This document shows, piece after piece, positions 40,616 through 48,723 of a DNA stretch of 64,000 nucleotides; the stretch's first letter is position 1, and the number at the start of each line of letters is the position of its first letter. The position numbers and the translations under genes were made by a program. Below the pieces are notes generated by a model, which worked only from the letters and a program-made list of their open reading frames with translations, searched no databases and was not told the origin of the DNA. Source of the DNA: Streptomyces sp. LUP47B (GTDB lineage Bacteria > Actinomycetota > Actinomycetes > Streptomycetales > Streptomycetaceae); NCBI RefSeq assembly GCF_001746295.1, contig NZ_MJAH01000020.1, forward strand, positions 95,934 through 159,933, written 5' to 3'.

Positions 40616-42801
40616 ACCTCGTCCACGGCACCTGGGAGCCCGAACCGACCGCGCGCTGGGAGGACGGCTTCCTCAGCGGCAACGGCCACCACGGCGCCCT
40701 GCTGTTCGGCGATCCGACCGACGAGCGGGTCGTCGTCACCCACCACACCCTCGTCCGCCCCAACGGTGCCGAACACGCCCGCCCGCCCCGGCTCGCCGCC
40801 GAACTCCCGGCGCTCCAGGATCGATTGCTCGCCGGTGACGTCCACGCGGCCGAGAGCTTCACCGACCGGCGCGAGCTCCAGTGGGTGCAGCCCTTCCACC
40901 CGGCCTTCGCGATCCGGCTGCGGCGCACCGCCTCCGCCGAAGGTTCCGGCTACCGGCGCTCCGTCGACTTCACCACCGGCGTCGCGCAGACGGAGTACGA
41001 CGGCCGCCTCAGCCGCGTCTTCGTCTCCCGGGCCGACGACGTCGTCGTCCACCAGGCCACCACTCCCGACCTGGACATCTTCCTCGACCACCGGCTCCCG
41101 AACGCCCCGCACGGCCTCGCCGTCGGCCACGGCGCCGTGCTCACCCCCGAGGGCGCCCTGCTCACCCTGAGCGCCCGCTACCCCGGCAGCGACCGCGCCT
41201 ACACCGGCGTGACCCTCGTCGTGGTCACGGGCGGCCGAACGACACTCACGCCCCCCGGACTCCGCGTCACCGGCGCGGACTGCGTCCTCCTGCTGACCCG
41301 CGTCCTGCGGCACACCGACGATCCGGACGCGCTCGCCGAGGCCCGCGCCCTGGGCGAGCTGCTGCCCGACCGGCAGGATCCCTACGACGGCCTTCTGGCC
41401 CGCCACATCGAGTCCCACCGGACCGCCTACGAACGCGTCACCCTCGACCTCGCCGCGGACCCCGCCGAACGCGCCCTTCCGGGCTCGCAGTTGCTGGAGC
41501 GGCCAGACAGCCCCGCCCTCCTGGAACGCCTCTTCGCCGCCGGCCGCTACCACCTGCTCTCCGCCGCCGGCCTCTTGCCGCCCCGCCTCACCGGCCTGTG
41601 GACCGGCGACTGGGACACGGCATGGTCGGGGGCGTTCACCAACGACGCCAACGTCAACCTCCAGACCGCTTCGGCCGCCTGCGCGGCCCTTCCCGAAGTC
41701 ACCGAAGCCCTCGCCTCACTGATCCACCGTCAGCTGCCCGACTGGCAGGACAACGCCCGGGAGATCTTCGGTACCCGGGGTGCCGTGGCCCCGCCGCACT
41801 CCGACGGCGAGTCCGGGCTGACGTACCACTTCAGCCGCGAATACCCGCTGCATCTGTGGACCGCGGGCGCCGACTGGCTGCTCAAGCCCCTCGTCGACCA
41901 CGACGAGACCCGCGGCGAACAGGACCCGCGGACCGCCCGTGCGCTCGCCGAAGTCGCCCTGTTCTACGAGGACTTCCTCACCCGCACCGACGCCGACGGC
42001 CAACTCGTCGTCGTCCCCTCCTACTCACCCGAGAACCGCCCCGCGAACGCCAGCTGGGGCGCGGTCAACGCGGCCATGGACCTCTCGGCAGCCCGGCACG
42101 CCCTGCGCACGGCCGCCGCCTACCACCCCGAGAAGGCACAGGCCTGGCGCGCCCTCGCCGACCGGCTCCCTCCCCACCGGGTCAACGCCGACGGCGCCCT
42201 CGCCGAATGGGCCCGGCCCGACCTCGACGACACCTACGACCACCGTCACCTCAGCCACCTCTACGGTGTCTGGCCGCTCGACGAGATCACCCCCTACGAC
42301 ACCCCCGACCTCGCCGCGGCCGCCCACCGCGCCCTCGAACTCCGCGGCTCCGAGAACGACTCGGCCCACGGCCATCTCCACCACGCCCTCGTCGCGGCCC
42401 GGCTGCGCGACGGCAAACGGGTCGCGCACGCCCTCGGCCAGGTCCTCAAGGGCGACTTCTTCCACACCTCGCTGATGAGCGCCCACTACCCGAACCGGCG
42501 CGTCTACAACGCGGACGCCGCCCACACCCTGCCCGCCGTCCTCGTCGAGATGCTCGTGCAGTCGACACCGGACCGGCTGGTGCTGCTCCCGGCGGTTCCC
42601 GCCACCTGCCCCCGAGGTGAACTACGGGGCGTCCGCACCAGGTTCGGGGCCGTACTCGACCTCACCTGGAGCCCCACCGAAGCGACGGCGGTGCTGCGCC
42701 CCACCCGCAGCCACCGCGTCGAAGTCAGGACTTCCTCCGGCACCGAGCCGCTCGACCTCGTCGCCGGAGAAGACCACGTCCTCCGTCTGGAGGCGTGGTA
42801 A
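40612..42801 (+). CDS. GH95 alpha-L-fucosidase
   Basis: 729 residues, no signal peptide. The N-terminal beta-sandwich begins EDGFLSGNGHHGALLFG. The (alpha/alpha)6 barrel has GLWTGDWDTAWSGAFTNDANVNLQ, with the substrate-contacting Asn/Asp cluster, and YDHRHLSHLYGVWP, a strong GH95 mark. GH95 enzymes invert alpha-1,2-L-fucosides, the terminal sugar of fucosylated xyloglucan; some members act on alpha-L-galactose instead. ATG overlaps the GH42 stop by 4 bases. Confidence 0.9.
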   Translation: MNLVHGTWEPEPTARWEDGFLSGNGHHGALLFGDPTDERVVVTHHTLVRPNGAEHARPPRLAAELPALQDRLLAGDVHAAESFTDRRELQWVQPFHPAFAIRLRRTASAEGSGYRRSVDFTTGVAQTEYDGRLSRVFVSRADDVVVHQATTPDLDIFLDHRLPNAPHGLAVGHGAVLTPEGALLTLSARYPGSDRAYTGVTLVVVTGGRTTLTPPGLRVTGADCVLLLTRVLRHTDDPDALAEARALGELLPDRQDPYDGLLARHIESHRTAYERVTLDLAADPAERALPGSQLLERPDSPALLERLFAAGRYHLLSAAGLLPPRLTGLWTGDWDTAWSGAFTNDANVNLQTASAACAALPEVTEALASLIHRQLPDWQDNAREIFGTRGAVAPPHSDGESGLTYHFSREYPLHLWTAGADWLLKPLVDHDETRGEQDPRTARALAEVALFYEDFLTRTDADGQLVVVPSYSPENRPANASWGAVNAAMDLSAARHALRTAAAYHPEKAQAWRALADRLPPHRVNADGALAEWARPDLDDTYDHRHLSHLYGVWPLDEITPYDTPDLAAAAHRALELRGSENDSAHGHLHHALVAARLRDGKRVAHALGQVLKGDFFHTSLMSAHYPNRRVYNADAAHTLPAVLVEMLVQSTPDRLVLLPAVPATCPRGELRGVRTRFGAVLDLTWSPTEATAVLRPTRSHRVEVRTSSGTEPLDLVAGEDHVLRLEAW

Positions 42802-42840
42802 CTCCCCCCGCATTTCCCCCCACCCATGGAAAGGGACACC

Positions 42841-43551
42841 ATGGCAAGCACTCTTCGTAAGATCACCATGGCGGTGCTGGCCCCGGCGATGGCCATCGGC
42901 GCCACCGTCGGACTCGCCTCGGCCCCCGCGTCCGCCGCCGTCTGGAGCTCCTGCGCCCAGTACGGCAACACGAGCCTGAACGGCTACACGCTCTACAACA
43001 ACATCTGGGGCTCCGGCGCCGGCAGCCAGTGCATCTGGGCCAACTCCGGCACCAACTGGGGTGTCAACGCCAACCACCCCAACACCGGCGGCATCAAGTC
43101 CTACCCCAACTCCAAGAAGGTGATCAACAAGTCGATCACCTCCCTCGGATCGCTCTCCAGCAGCTACAACGTCTCCGTCCCGTCGTCCGGCGCGTACAAC
43201 ACGTCGTACGACATCTGGGACACCGACTACGACTACGAGATCATGCTCTGGGTCAACAAGACCGGCGCCGTCGGACCGCTCGGCACCTCGCAGGGCAACG
43301 TGACGCTCGGCGGCCACACCTGGACCGTCTACAAGGGCACCAACGGCGCGAACCAGGTCTTCTCGTTCGTCCGCACCTCCAACTCCACCTCCGGCACGGT
43401 CAACATCCTCCCGATCCTGAAGTGGATCAAGGACACCAAGGGCTGGTTCGGCAACGAGACCATCGGCGACGTGCAGTTCGGCTTCGAGATCACCAGCTCG
43501 TCCGGTGGTCTCGACTTCGCCGCCAACAACCTGACCGTAAGCAGCAGTTGA
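42841..43551 (+). CDS. Secreted GH12 endoglucanase / xyloglucanase
   Basis: 236 residues. Sec signal with KITMAVLAPAMAIGATVGLA and cleavage after APASA near 33. The mature part is a single GH12 jelly roll: SSCAQYGNTSLNGYTLYNN start, nucleophile Glu in YEIMLWV and acid/base Glu in VQFGFEITSSSGG at the C-terminal end. No cellulose-binding module, so action on soluble xyloglucan is plausible. ATG 42841 follows GAAAGGGACACC; an in-frame ATG at 42826 overlaps that site and is rejected. 39 bases after GH95, likely the same transcript. Confidence 0.93.
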   Translation: MASTLRKITMAVLAPAMAIGATVGLASAPASAAVWSSCAQYGNTSLNGYTLYNNIWGSGAGSQCIWANSGTNWGVNANHPNTGGIKSYPNSKKVINKSITSLGSLSSSYNVSVPSSGAYNTSYDIWDTDYDYEIMLWVNKTGAVGPLGTSQGNVTLGGHTWTVYKGTNGANQVFSFVRTSNSTSGTVNILPILKWIKDTKGWFGNETIGDVQFGFEITSSSGGLDFAANNLTVSSS

Positions 43552-43586
43552 CCTGATCGTGGGGCAGGGTCGGGTTTGATGGGGGC

Positions 43587-44207
43587 ATGCGTACCACCAC
43601 CCCCCTCCGACGCGCCCTGATCACCGTGACCGCGACCGCGGCCGTCGTTCTCACCGCGACGGGTTCCGCGGTCGCGGTTCCCCTCTCCGGGACGGCCGCG
43701 GCACCCCACGCCACCGCCCGCTCCCTCTCCGCCCTGCATCCCGTCGTCGAACTCGCCGCCGCACGCCTGGCCACCGCCGACCTGGTCGCCGCGGCCAAGT
43801 GGGGCACCGACAGCCCCATCGACGACCCCGCCCGCGAACAGCAGGTCCTCGACAACGTCGCCGCCCAGGCCCAGCAGCTCGGCGCCGACCCCGACGAGAT
43901 CCGAGTGATCTTCCGCGACCAGATCGAGGCGAACAAGACCGTCCAGCACGGCCTGTTCCAGCGGTGGACCGACCACCCCGACCAGGCGCCGACGACCAAG
44001 CCGGACCTGAGCGTCGTACGCCAGGAGATCAACCGGGTGACCAGCGCACTGGTCGAGGCCCTCGCCACCACCGCCGACGACCGCGGCGCCGTCACCTGCC
44101 GACCCGAACTCCTTCTCACCGCCCTCCAGGTCCGTCACGACGACCACCTCGACGCCCTGCACACCAGGGCCCTGGCCCGCGCCCTGCGCTCGGTCTGCGG
44201 AAGCTGA
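43587..44207 (+). CDS. Secreted AroQ-type chorismate mutase
   Basis: 206 residues with a Sec signal (ALITVTATAAVVLTATGSAVA). The mature all-helical part matches exported AroQ-gamma mutases: AARLATADLVAAAKWG, DDPAREQQVLDNV, VIFRDQIEANKTVQ and the C-terminal LLTALQVRH...ALRSVC with a probable disulfide. The enzyme converts chorismate to prephenate; its role outside the cell is not understood. It is 35 bases after GH12 and has GATGGGGG just before the ATG. Whether it belongs to the xyloglucan transcript or just sits before the terminator at 44233 is open. Confidence 0.87.
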   Translation: MRTTTPLRRALITVTATAAVVLTATGSAVAVPLSGTAAAPHATARSLSALHPVVELAAARLATADLVAAAKWGTDSPIDDPAREQQVLDNVAAQAQQLGADPDEIRVIFRDQIEANKTVQHGLFQRWTDHPDQAPTTKPDLSVVRQEINRVTSALVEALATTADDRGAVTCRPELLLTALQVRHDDHLDALHTRALARALRSVCGS

Positions 44208-44232
44208 CTGACCCCCACAACCCCCACACGAC

Positions 44233-44269
44233 GAAGCGGCCGGCCCACCCCCGTGGGACCGGCCGCTTC
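44233..44269. terminator. Strong bidirectional terminator
   Basis: Bases 44233-44248 pair with 44253-44269 (16 pairs, one bulged A) around a CCCC loop. It separates the plus-strand glycosidase operon from the convergent GH31 gene (stop at 44277). Confidence 0.88.
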
Positions 44270-44276
44270 TGCAGGG

Positions 44277-46316
44277 CTACTCCGCCACCGGAAGCCGCGC
44301 CCCGTCCCGCAGGAACAACGGGATGCGGTCCAGCGGGGCGTCGACGGTCACCGTCCTGCCCCCCTCGTACGTCTCACCGGTCCACGCGTCCGTCCAGGAC
44401 GCGCCCGCCGGGAGATAGGTCGTACGGGCCGTCGCGCCCGCCGTGAGGACCGGGGCGACCAGAAGATCCGCGCCGAAGAGATACGCGTCGTCGACCGTCC
44501 ACGTCGCCTGGTCGTCCGGGAACTCCAGGAACAGCGGGCGCATCGGCGTCAGGCCCTCCTCGTGGGCCTCGCGCATGACCTTCAGGACGTACGGCTTCAG
44601 CCGCTCGCGCAGTCGCAGGTACTTCTCCATGATCGCGCCGGCCTCCTCGCCGTACGACCACACCTCGTTCGGGCCGCCGGTCATCTCCGGACCCAGCGGC
44701 ATGCCCGGGTCGCGGAAGCCGTGCAGGCGCATGAGCGGGGACAGCGCGCCGAACTGGAACCAGCGGACCATGACCTCGCGGTACGCCGGGTCGTCCGGGT
44801 CGCCACCGTGGAAGCCGCCGATGTCCGTGTTCCACCACGGGATGCCCGACATCGCCGTGTTGAGACCCGCGGCGATCTGCTCGCGCAGGGTCGGGAAGTC
44901 GGTGCCGATGTCACCGGACCACAGGGCGGCGCCGTAGCGCTGACTGCCCGCCCAGGCCGAGCGGTTGAGGGTGATGACCTCCTCGCCCGCGGCCGTCAGG
45001 CCCTCGTGGAAGGTGCGGGAGTTCTCGGCCGGGTACATGTTGCCGACCTCGAGGCCGGGCCCCGCCCAGTAGCGCAGGTTCTCCTGGAAGCCGGGCTTGA
45101 GCTCCGGCTCGCAGGCGTCCAGCCAGAAGGCCGTGATGCCGTACGGGGCAAGGTAGTTGTCACGGACCTTCGACCACATGAACTCCCGGGCCTCCGGGTT
45201 CGTGGCGTCGTAGAAGGCGACCTGGACGGTGGAGGCGACCCCCTTGTCGGGCCAGTCGGCGTGCGCCATCGGGCCGTACTGGGTGCCGATGAAGTAGCCG
45301 CGCTGCTCCATGACCGGGTGGTTCTCGCTGAGCGGCGACACCGACGGCCAGACGCTGACCACCAACTTGATGCCCAACTCCTCCAGTTCACGGACCATCG
45401 CCGCCGGGTCGGGCCACTCGGCCGGGTCGAACTTCCACTCGCCGAGGTGCGTCCAGTGGAAGAAGTCGCAGACGATCGCGGAGACGGGAAGCCCGCGCCG
45501 CTTGTACTCCCGTGCCACGGAAAGGAGTTCGTCCTGAGTGCGGTAGCGCAGCTTGCACTGCCAGAAGCCCGCCGCCCAGTCCGGCAGCATCGGCGTCCTG
45601 CCGGTCACCCCGCTGTAGCGGCGCTGACCGTCGGCCGGGGTGCCCGCGGTGATCCAGTAGTCGATCTGGCGGGCCGAGTCGGCCACCCAGCGCGTGCCGT
45701 TGCGGGCGAGTTCCACGCGGCCGATCGCCGGGTTGTTCCAGAGGAGGGTGTAGCCGCGGCTGGAGGCGAGAACCGGGATGCCCACCTCGGCGTTGCGCTG
45801 GACCAGGTCGAGGACCAGGCCCTTCTGATCCAGCTTGCCGTGCTGGTGCTGGCCGAGGCCGTACAGCTTCTCGTCGTCGTAGGCGGCGAAGCGCTGCTCG
45901 AGACGGTGATGGCCGTTGCCGACCGCGGTGTACAGACGCGAGCCGGGCCACCAGAAGTGGGCGCGGGCCTCCGCGAGGAGCTCGGCGGAGTCCGCGGTGC
46001 GCAGGAAGCGGAGCTGCCCCTCGGCGTCGACGTGGACGGTCAGCGCGCCCACCGTCAACTGGCCTTCCCCGTCACCGATCTTGACCGTGCTCTCGGTGGC
46101 CGGCGGCTCGTCGAGCAGGGCGCCCGGCAGCCCCTCGAGGATCGGCCCGCCGAGCCGGGCCCGCACCCGGACCGCGTCCGGGCCCCAGGGCTCGACCCGG
46201 ACGGTCTCCTGACGCCCGCTCCACTCCAGCGCGCCGTCCCGCTCCCGGAACGTGCCGACGGTGGGGGACGACTGCGCGAGAGTGACCTTGGGCTGGATTT
46301 CGGCAGGCTGATTCAC
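44277..46316 (-). CDS. GH31 alpha-xylosidase
   Basis: 679 residues, no signal peptide. The N-terminal beta domain is followed by a (beta/alpha)8 barrel: YGLGQHQHGKLDQKG, VCDFFHWTHLGEWKFDP, nucleophile D400 in FWLDACEPEL, acid/base D469 in WSGDIGTDF, and GGFHGGDPDD. The D-A-C-E-P-E environment fits alpha-xylosidases of the XylS/YicI side of GH31, which release xylose from the non-reducing end of xyloglucan oligosaccharides. Starts at GTG 46316 with AGGAG upstream; the 16 residues before it look non-coding. Lies 84 bases downstream of lacI on the same strand, so it probably shares the operator-controlled lacI promoter. Confidence 0.9.
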   Translation of the reverse strand: MNQPAEIQPKVTLAQSSPTVGTFRERDGALEWSGRQETVRVEPWGPDAVRVRARLGGPILEGLPGALLDEPPATESTVKIGDGEGQLTVGALTVHVDAEGQLRFLRTADSAELLAEARAHFWWPGSRLYTAVGNGHHRLEQRFAAYDDEKLYGLGQHQHGKLDQKGLVLDLVQRNAEVGIPVLASSRGYTLLWNNPAIGRVELARNGTRWVADSARQIDYWITAGTPADGQRRYSGVTGRTPMLPDWAAGFWQCKLRYRTQDELLSVAREYKRRGLPVSAIVCDFFHWTHLGEWKFDPAEWPDPAAMVRELEELGIKLVVSVWPSVSPLSENHPVMEQRGYFIGTQYGPMAHADWPDKGVASTVQVAFYDATNPEAREFMWSKVRDNYLAPYGITAFWLDACEPELKPGFQENLRYWAGPGLEVGNMYPAENSRTFHEGLTAAGEEVITLNRSAWAGSQRYGAALWSGDIGTDFPTLREQIAAGLNTAMSGIPWWNTDIGGFHGGDPDDPAYREVMVRWFQFGALSPLMRLHGFRDPGMPLGPEMTGGPNEVWSYGEEAGAIMEKYLRLRERLKPYVLKVMREAHEEGLTPMRPLFLEFPDDQATWTVDDAYLFGADLLVAPVLTAGATARTTYLPAGASWTDAWTGETYEGGRTVTVDAPLDRIPLFLRDGARLPVAE

Positions 46317-46400
46317 GAGGAGTGCTCCTGAAGGAATGCAGACAGGGGCGTGCCGCACAGGCACGGGAGGCGTGGTGTGTGAGGTCTGGTGGGTGAGGTG

Positions 46401-47414
46401 TCAGGACACCGAAGGCGCCGGGCCCGTGCTCGCCCGGACCGTCAACACGGGTTCGATCAGGACGACTTCGTCCTCGCCGCGGCCCTCCAGCTTGGCGACC
46501 AGCCGCTCCAGGGCGTGCCGGCCCATCTCCTGGGCGGGAATGGCGACCGACGTCAGCCGTACCGAGGCCTGGACGGCGACCTGTTCGGGGCAGATCGCGA
46601 CCACCGAGACGTCCTCGGGAATGGCCCGGCCCTGCTGGCGCAGCAGCGCGAGCAGCGGCTCGACCGCCTGCTCGTTCTGCACGACGAAGCCCGTGGTGGA
46701 CGGACGCTCGTCGAGGACACGGGCGAGCGTCACGGCCATCGCGTCGTACCCGCCGTCGCACGGCCGGTGCAGCAGTCGTACGCCCAACTCCTGGGCCCGC
46801 GACCGCAGTCCGTCCAGAGTGCGTTCGGCGAAACCGGTGTGCCGTTCGTAGACGGCGGGAGCCTCGCCGATGACAGCGATGTCGCGGTGACCGAGCTTCG
46901 CGAGGTGCTCGACGCACAGGGCGCCGGTGGCCCGGAAGTCGAGATCGACGCAGGTGAGCCCGGAGGTGTCGGCGGGGAGGCCGATGAGCACGGAGGGCTG
47001 GTCGGTGCCGCGCAGGAACGGCAGCCGCTCGTCGTCGAGTTCGACGTCCATCAGGATCATCGCGTCGGCGAGCCCGCTGCCGGTGACACGTCGTACGGCG
47101 TCGGGACCCTCCTCGCCGGTGAGCAGCAGGACGTCGTACCCGTGCGTCCGTGCGGTGGTGGCCACCGCGATGGCGATCTCCATCATCACCGGCACGTACA
47201 TGTCGGTGCGGAGCGGGATCATCAGCGCGATGATGTTCGACCTGCTGCTGGCGAGGGCGCGGGCGCCGGCGTTCGGGTGGTAGCCGAGCTCGCGGATGCT
47301 CTCCTCGACGCGGTGCCGGGTGGTCGTCGAGATGGACCGCTTGCCACTGAGGACATAGCTCACCGTGCTCGCCGAGACTCCGGCGTGCTGGGCGACCTCG
47401 GCGAGGGTGACCAT
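46401..47414 (-). CDS. LacI-family transcriptional regulator of the xyloglucan locus
   Basis: 337 residues. The N-terminal helix-turn-helix and hinge VTLAEVAQHAGVSASTVSYV...RVEESIRELGYHPNAGARAL are classic LacI/PurR. The periplasmic-binding-type effector domain follows (NIIALMIP to the end). ATG 47414 is used because GGAGAG lies 6 bases upstream; a TTG at 47426 is the alternative. Two palindromes of the same type as those at 32.4 kb lie just upstream, implying self-regulation and control of the whole cluster. The inducer is probably a xyloglucan fragment. Confidence 0.92.
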   Translation of the reverse strand: MVTLAEVAQHAGVSASTVSYVLSGKRSISTTTRHRVEESIRELGYHPNAGARALASSRSNIIALMIPLRTDMYVPVMMEIAIAVATTARTHGYDVLLLTGEEGPDAVRRVTGSGLADAMILMDVELDDERLPFLRGTDQPSVLIGLPADTSGLTCVDLDFRATGALCVEHLAKLGHRDIAVIGEAPAVYERHTGFAERTLDGLRSRAQELGVRLLHRPCDGGYDAMAVTLARVLDERPSTTGFVVQNEQAVEPLLALLRQQGRAIPEDVSVVAICPEQVAVQASVRLTSVAIPAQEMGRHALERLVAKLEGRGEDEVVLIEPVLTVRASTGPAPSVS

Positions 47415-47431
47415 CCAGCTCTCCAAGCTTT

Positions 47432-47445
47432 GTGAAGCGCTTCGA
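47432..47445. promoter_or_regulatory. LacI-type operator, copy 3 (one side imperfect)
   Basis: GTGAAGCGCTTCGA keeps the 10-base core GAAGCGCTTC of the perfect copies, with two changed outer bases. It lies 18 bases upstream of the lacI start. Confidence 0.65.
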
Positions 47446-47518
47446 CAGTGCGCAGTGGGAACAGTGGCGGGTGAGGGTGGTTCGACAGTAGCTCCCCCGG
47501 GAGTGGGTGTCCATAGGT

Positions 47519-47536
47519 TGTCGAAGCGCTTCGACA
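47519..47536. promoter_or_regulatory. LacI-type operator, copy 4 (18-base perfect palindrome)
   Basis: TGTCGAAGCGCTTCGACA is the longest perfect copy. Its centre is 89 bases from that of copy 3, about 8.5 helical turns, so the two are probably on opposite faces unless the DNA bends. Confidence 0.72.
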
Positions 47537-47824
47537 GACAGTCTCGGGCGAGCGACGCACGGAGCGGCCCCCGACACCGGCGAACCCACTCCGGCCTGCC
47601 CGTTCACGGCCTCGACGGGACACGGCTTCCTGCCTACCACGACCGGCCGCGGGGAGCCATGGAACGGAGACGCGAGAACCCGCCCGGCGGGGAGCCCGGC
47701 GAGAGCGGGAGGGGCACGGTACCGCTGCGGCGGGGTGCGGGCGGGCGGCCTGCGGGGGTGAGGATGTGCGGGCGAGCGGCACCGGTCCGCCCCGGCCTCG
47801 AGCCGTCGGGCGTTGCCCCGACGC

Positions 47825-47990
47825 GCGACGGGGCCGGACCATCCGCGGCGGCACCACCGCCGACGGGCGACGGGGCGGGGGCTATCCGCGGCGGCACCGC
47901 GCCCGAGGCGCGACGGGGGCGGACCATACGCGGCGGCACCGCCCCCGATGGCGACGGGGCCGGGCCATCCACCGCCGGCACCGCGCACCC
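47825..47990. repeat. 42-base imperfect tandem repeat, four units
   Basis: Units beginning GCGACGGGG start at 47825, 47867, 47910 and 47951; unit lengths are 42, 43 and 41. Each contains a version of CCATCCGCGGCGGCACCG. A fifth related unit starts at 48186 as part of the longer duplication. Confidence 0.65.
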
Positions 47991-48375
47991 CGAGGGCGCT
48001 GCGGCTGTCACCCCGCGCGTGCAGGGCTGCCTGGGCGCTCGGGGCACGCCGGGGCCCTCAGGCCCCCAGGGTCCTTGTGGCCGTCGGCAGTGAACCGGTC
48101 GACGTCCAGTTCCTCGCCGACCGCCGCCTCCAGACCCGCATGCGCCACGGGCCCGGGGCCGTGCGCGGCGGCACCGCCGTCGACGTGCGATGGGGCCGGA
48201 CCATCCGCCGCAGTACCGCCCATCCCGAGGGCGCTGCGGCTGTCCACCCCGCGCATGCGGGTCCGCCTGGGCCCTCGGGGCAAGCTCGCGCCCTCGGCCC
48301 CCCAGCGTCCTTGAGGCCGTCGGCAGTGAACCGGTCGACGTCCCCTTCCTCCCCGACCGCCGCCTCCAGGCCCGC
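47951..48375. repeat. Direct duplication of about 190 bases
   Basis: 47951-48139 and 48186-48375 align along their length with an offset of 235-236 bases and many substitutions. The best conserved stretches are CCCGAGGGCGCTGCGGCTGT and GGCCGTCGGCAGTGAACCGG. The substitutions and one-base indels show that neither copy is kept in frame. Confidence 0.65.
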
Positions 48376-48723
48376 CCCCGGCCCGGCGGCACCCTTTCCG
48401 GCGCGCGGCCACCGGTGGGGGCCGTAGAAGGAGGGGGCGGGCCCACACGGCGAAGGTCAGCGCCCTCGACCGCGACGACCTCACCCAGTCACCCGTCCGG
48501 CGGAAGCTGCCGAGTTACGGCAAGTACGTCTCCGGCATCGGGTCCGGCACCCGGGTCTCAAGGGGCGTCGGCCGACTGGACATCAACTCGTTTTCCGTCG
48601 ACATCGGCCGAACGGCCGCACGAAGGGTGGTGGCCTCGCCCCGGATCGGGTACATACGATCGGGTAGCACCCGTCGGTAACCATACAGCCCCCAAGATCC
48701 CGATTCACGACGAGGTGAGCCTG

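Larger units (their letters stand above)
47537..48723. other. Repeat-rich DNA of about 1.2 kb without a credible gene
   Basis: Open frames run through it on both strands, but all are low-complexity (Arg, Pro, Gly, Ala) and follow the tandem and direct repeats below. Near 48440-48680 one plus frame has a more normal amino-acid mix (ALDRDDLTQSP, RKLPSYGKYVSGIG) and ends at a stop just before the acyl-CoA dehydrogenase leader. This may be the decayed tail of a lost gene. I cannot assign it to a family. Confidence 0.5.

Noticed and set aside
48190..48723. Longer N-terminus for the acyl-CoA dehydrogenase
   Set aside because: The extra 178 codons are translated repeats of low complexity; the family N-terminus fits ATG 48724.
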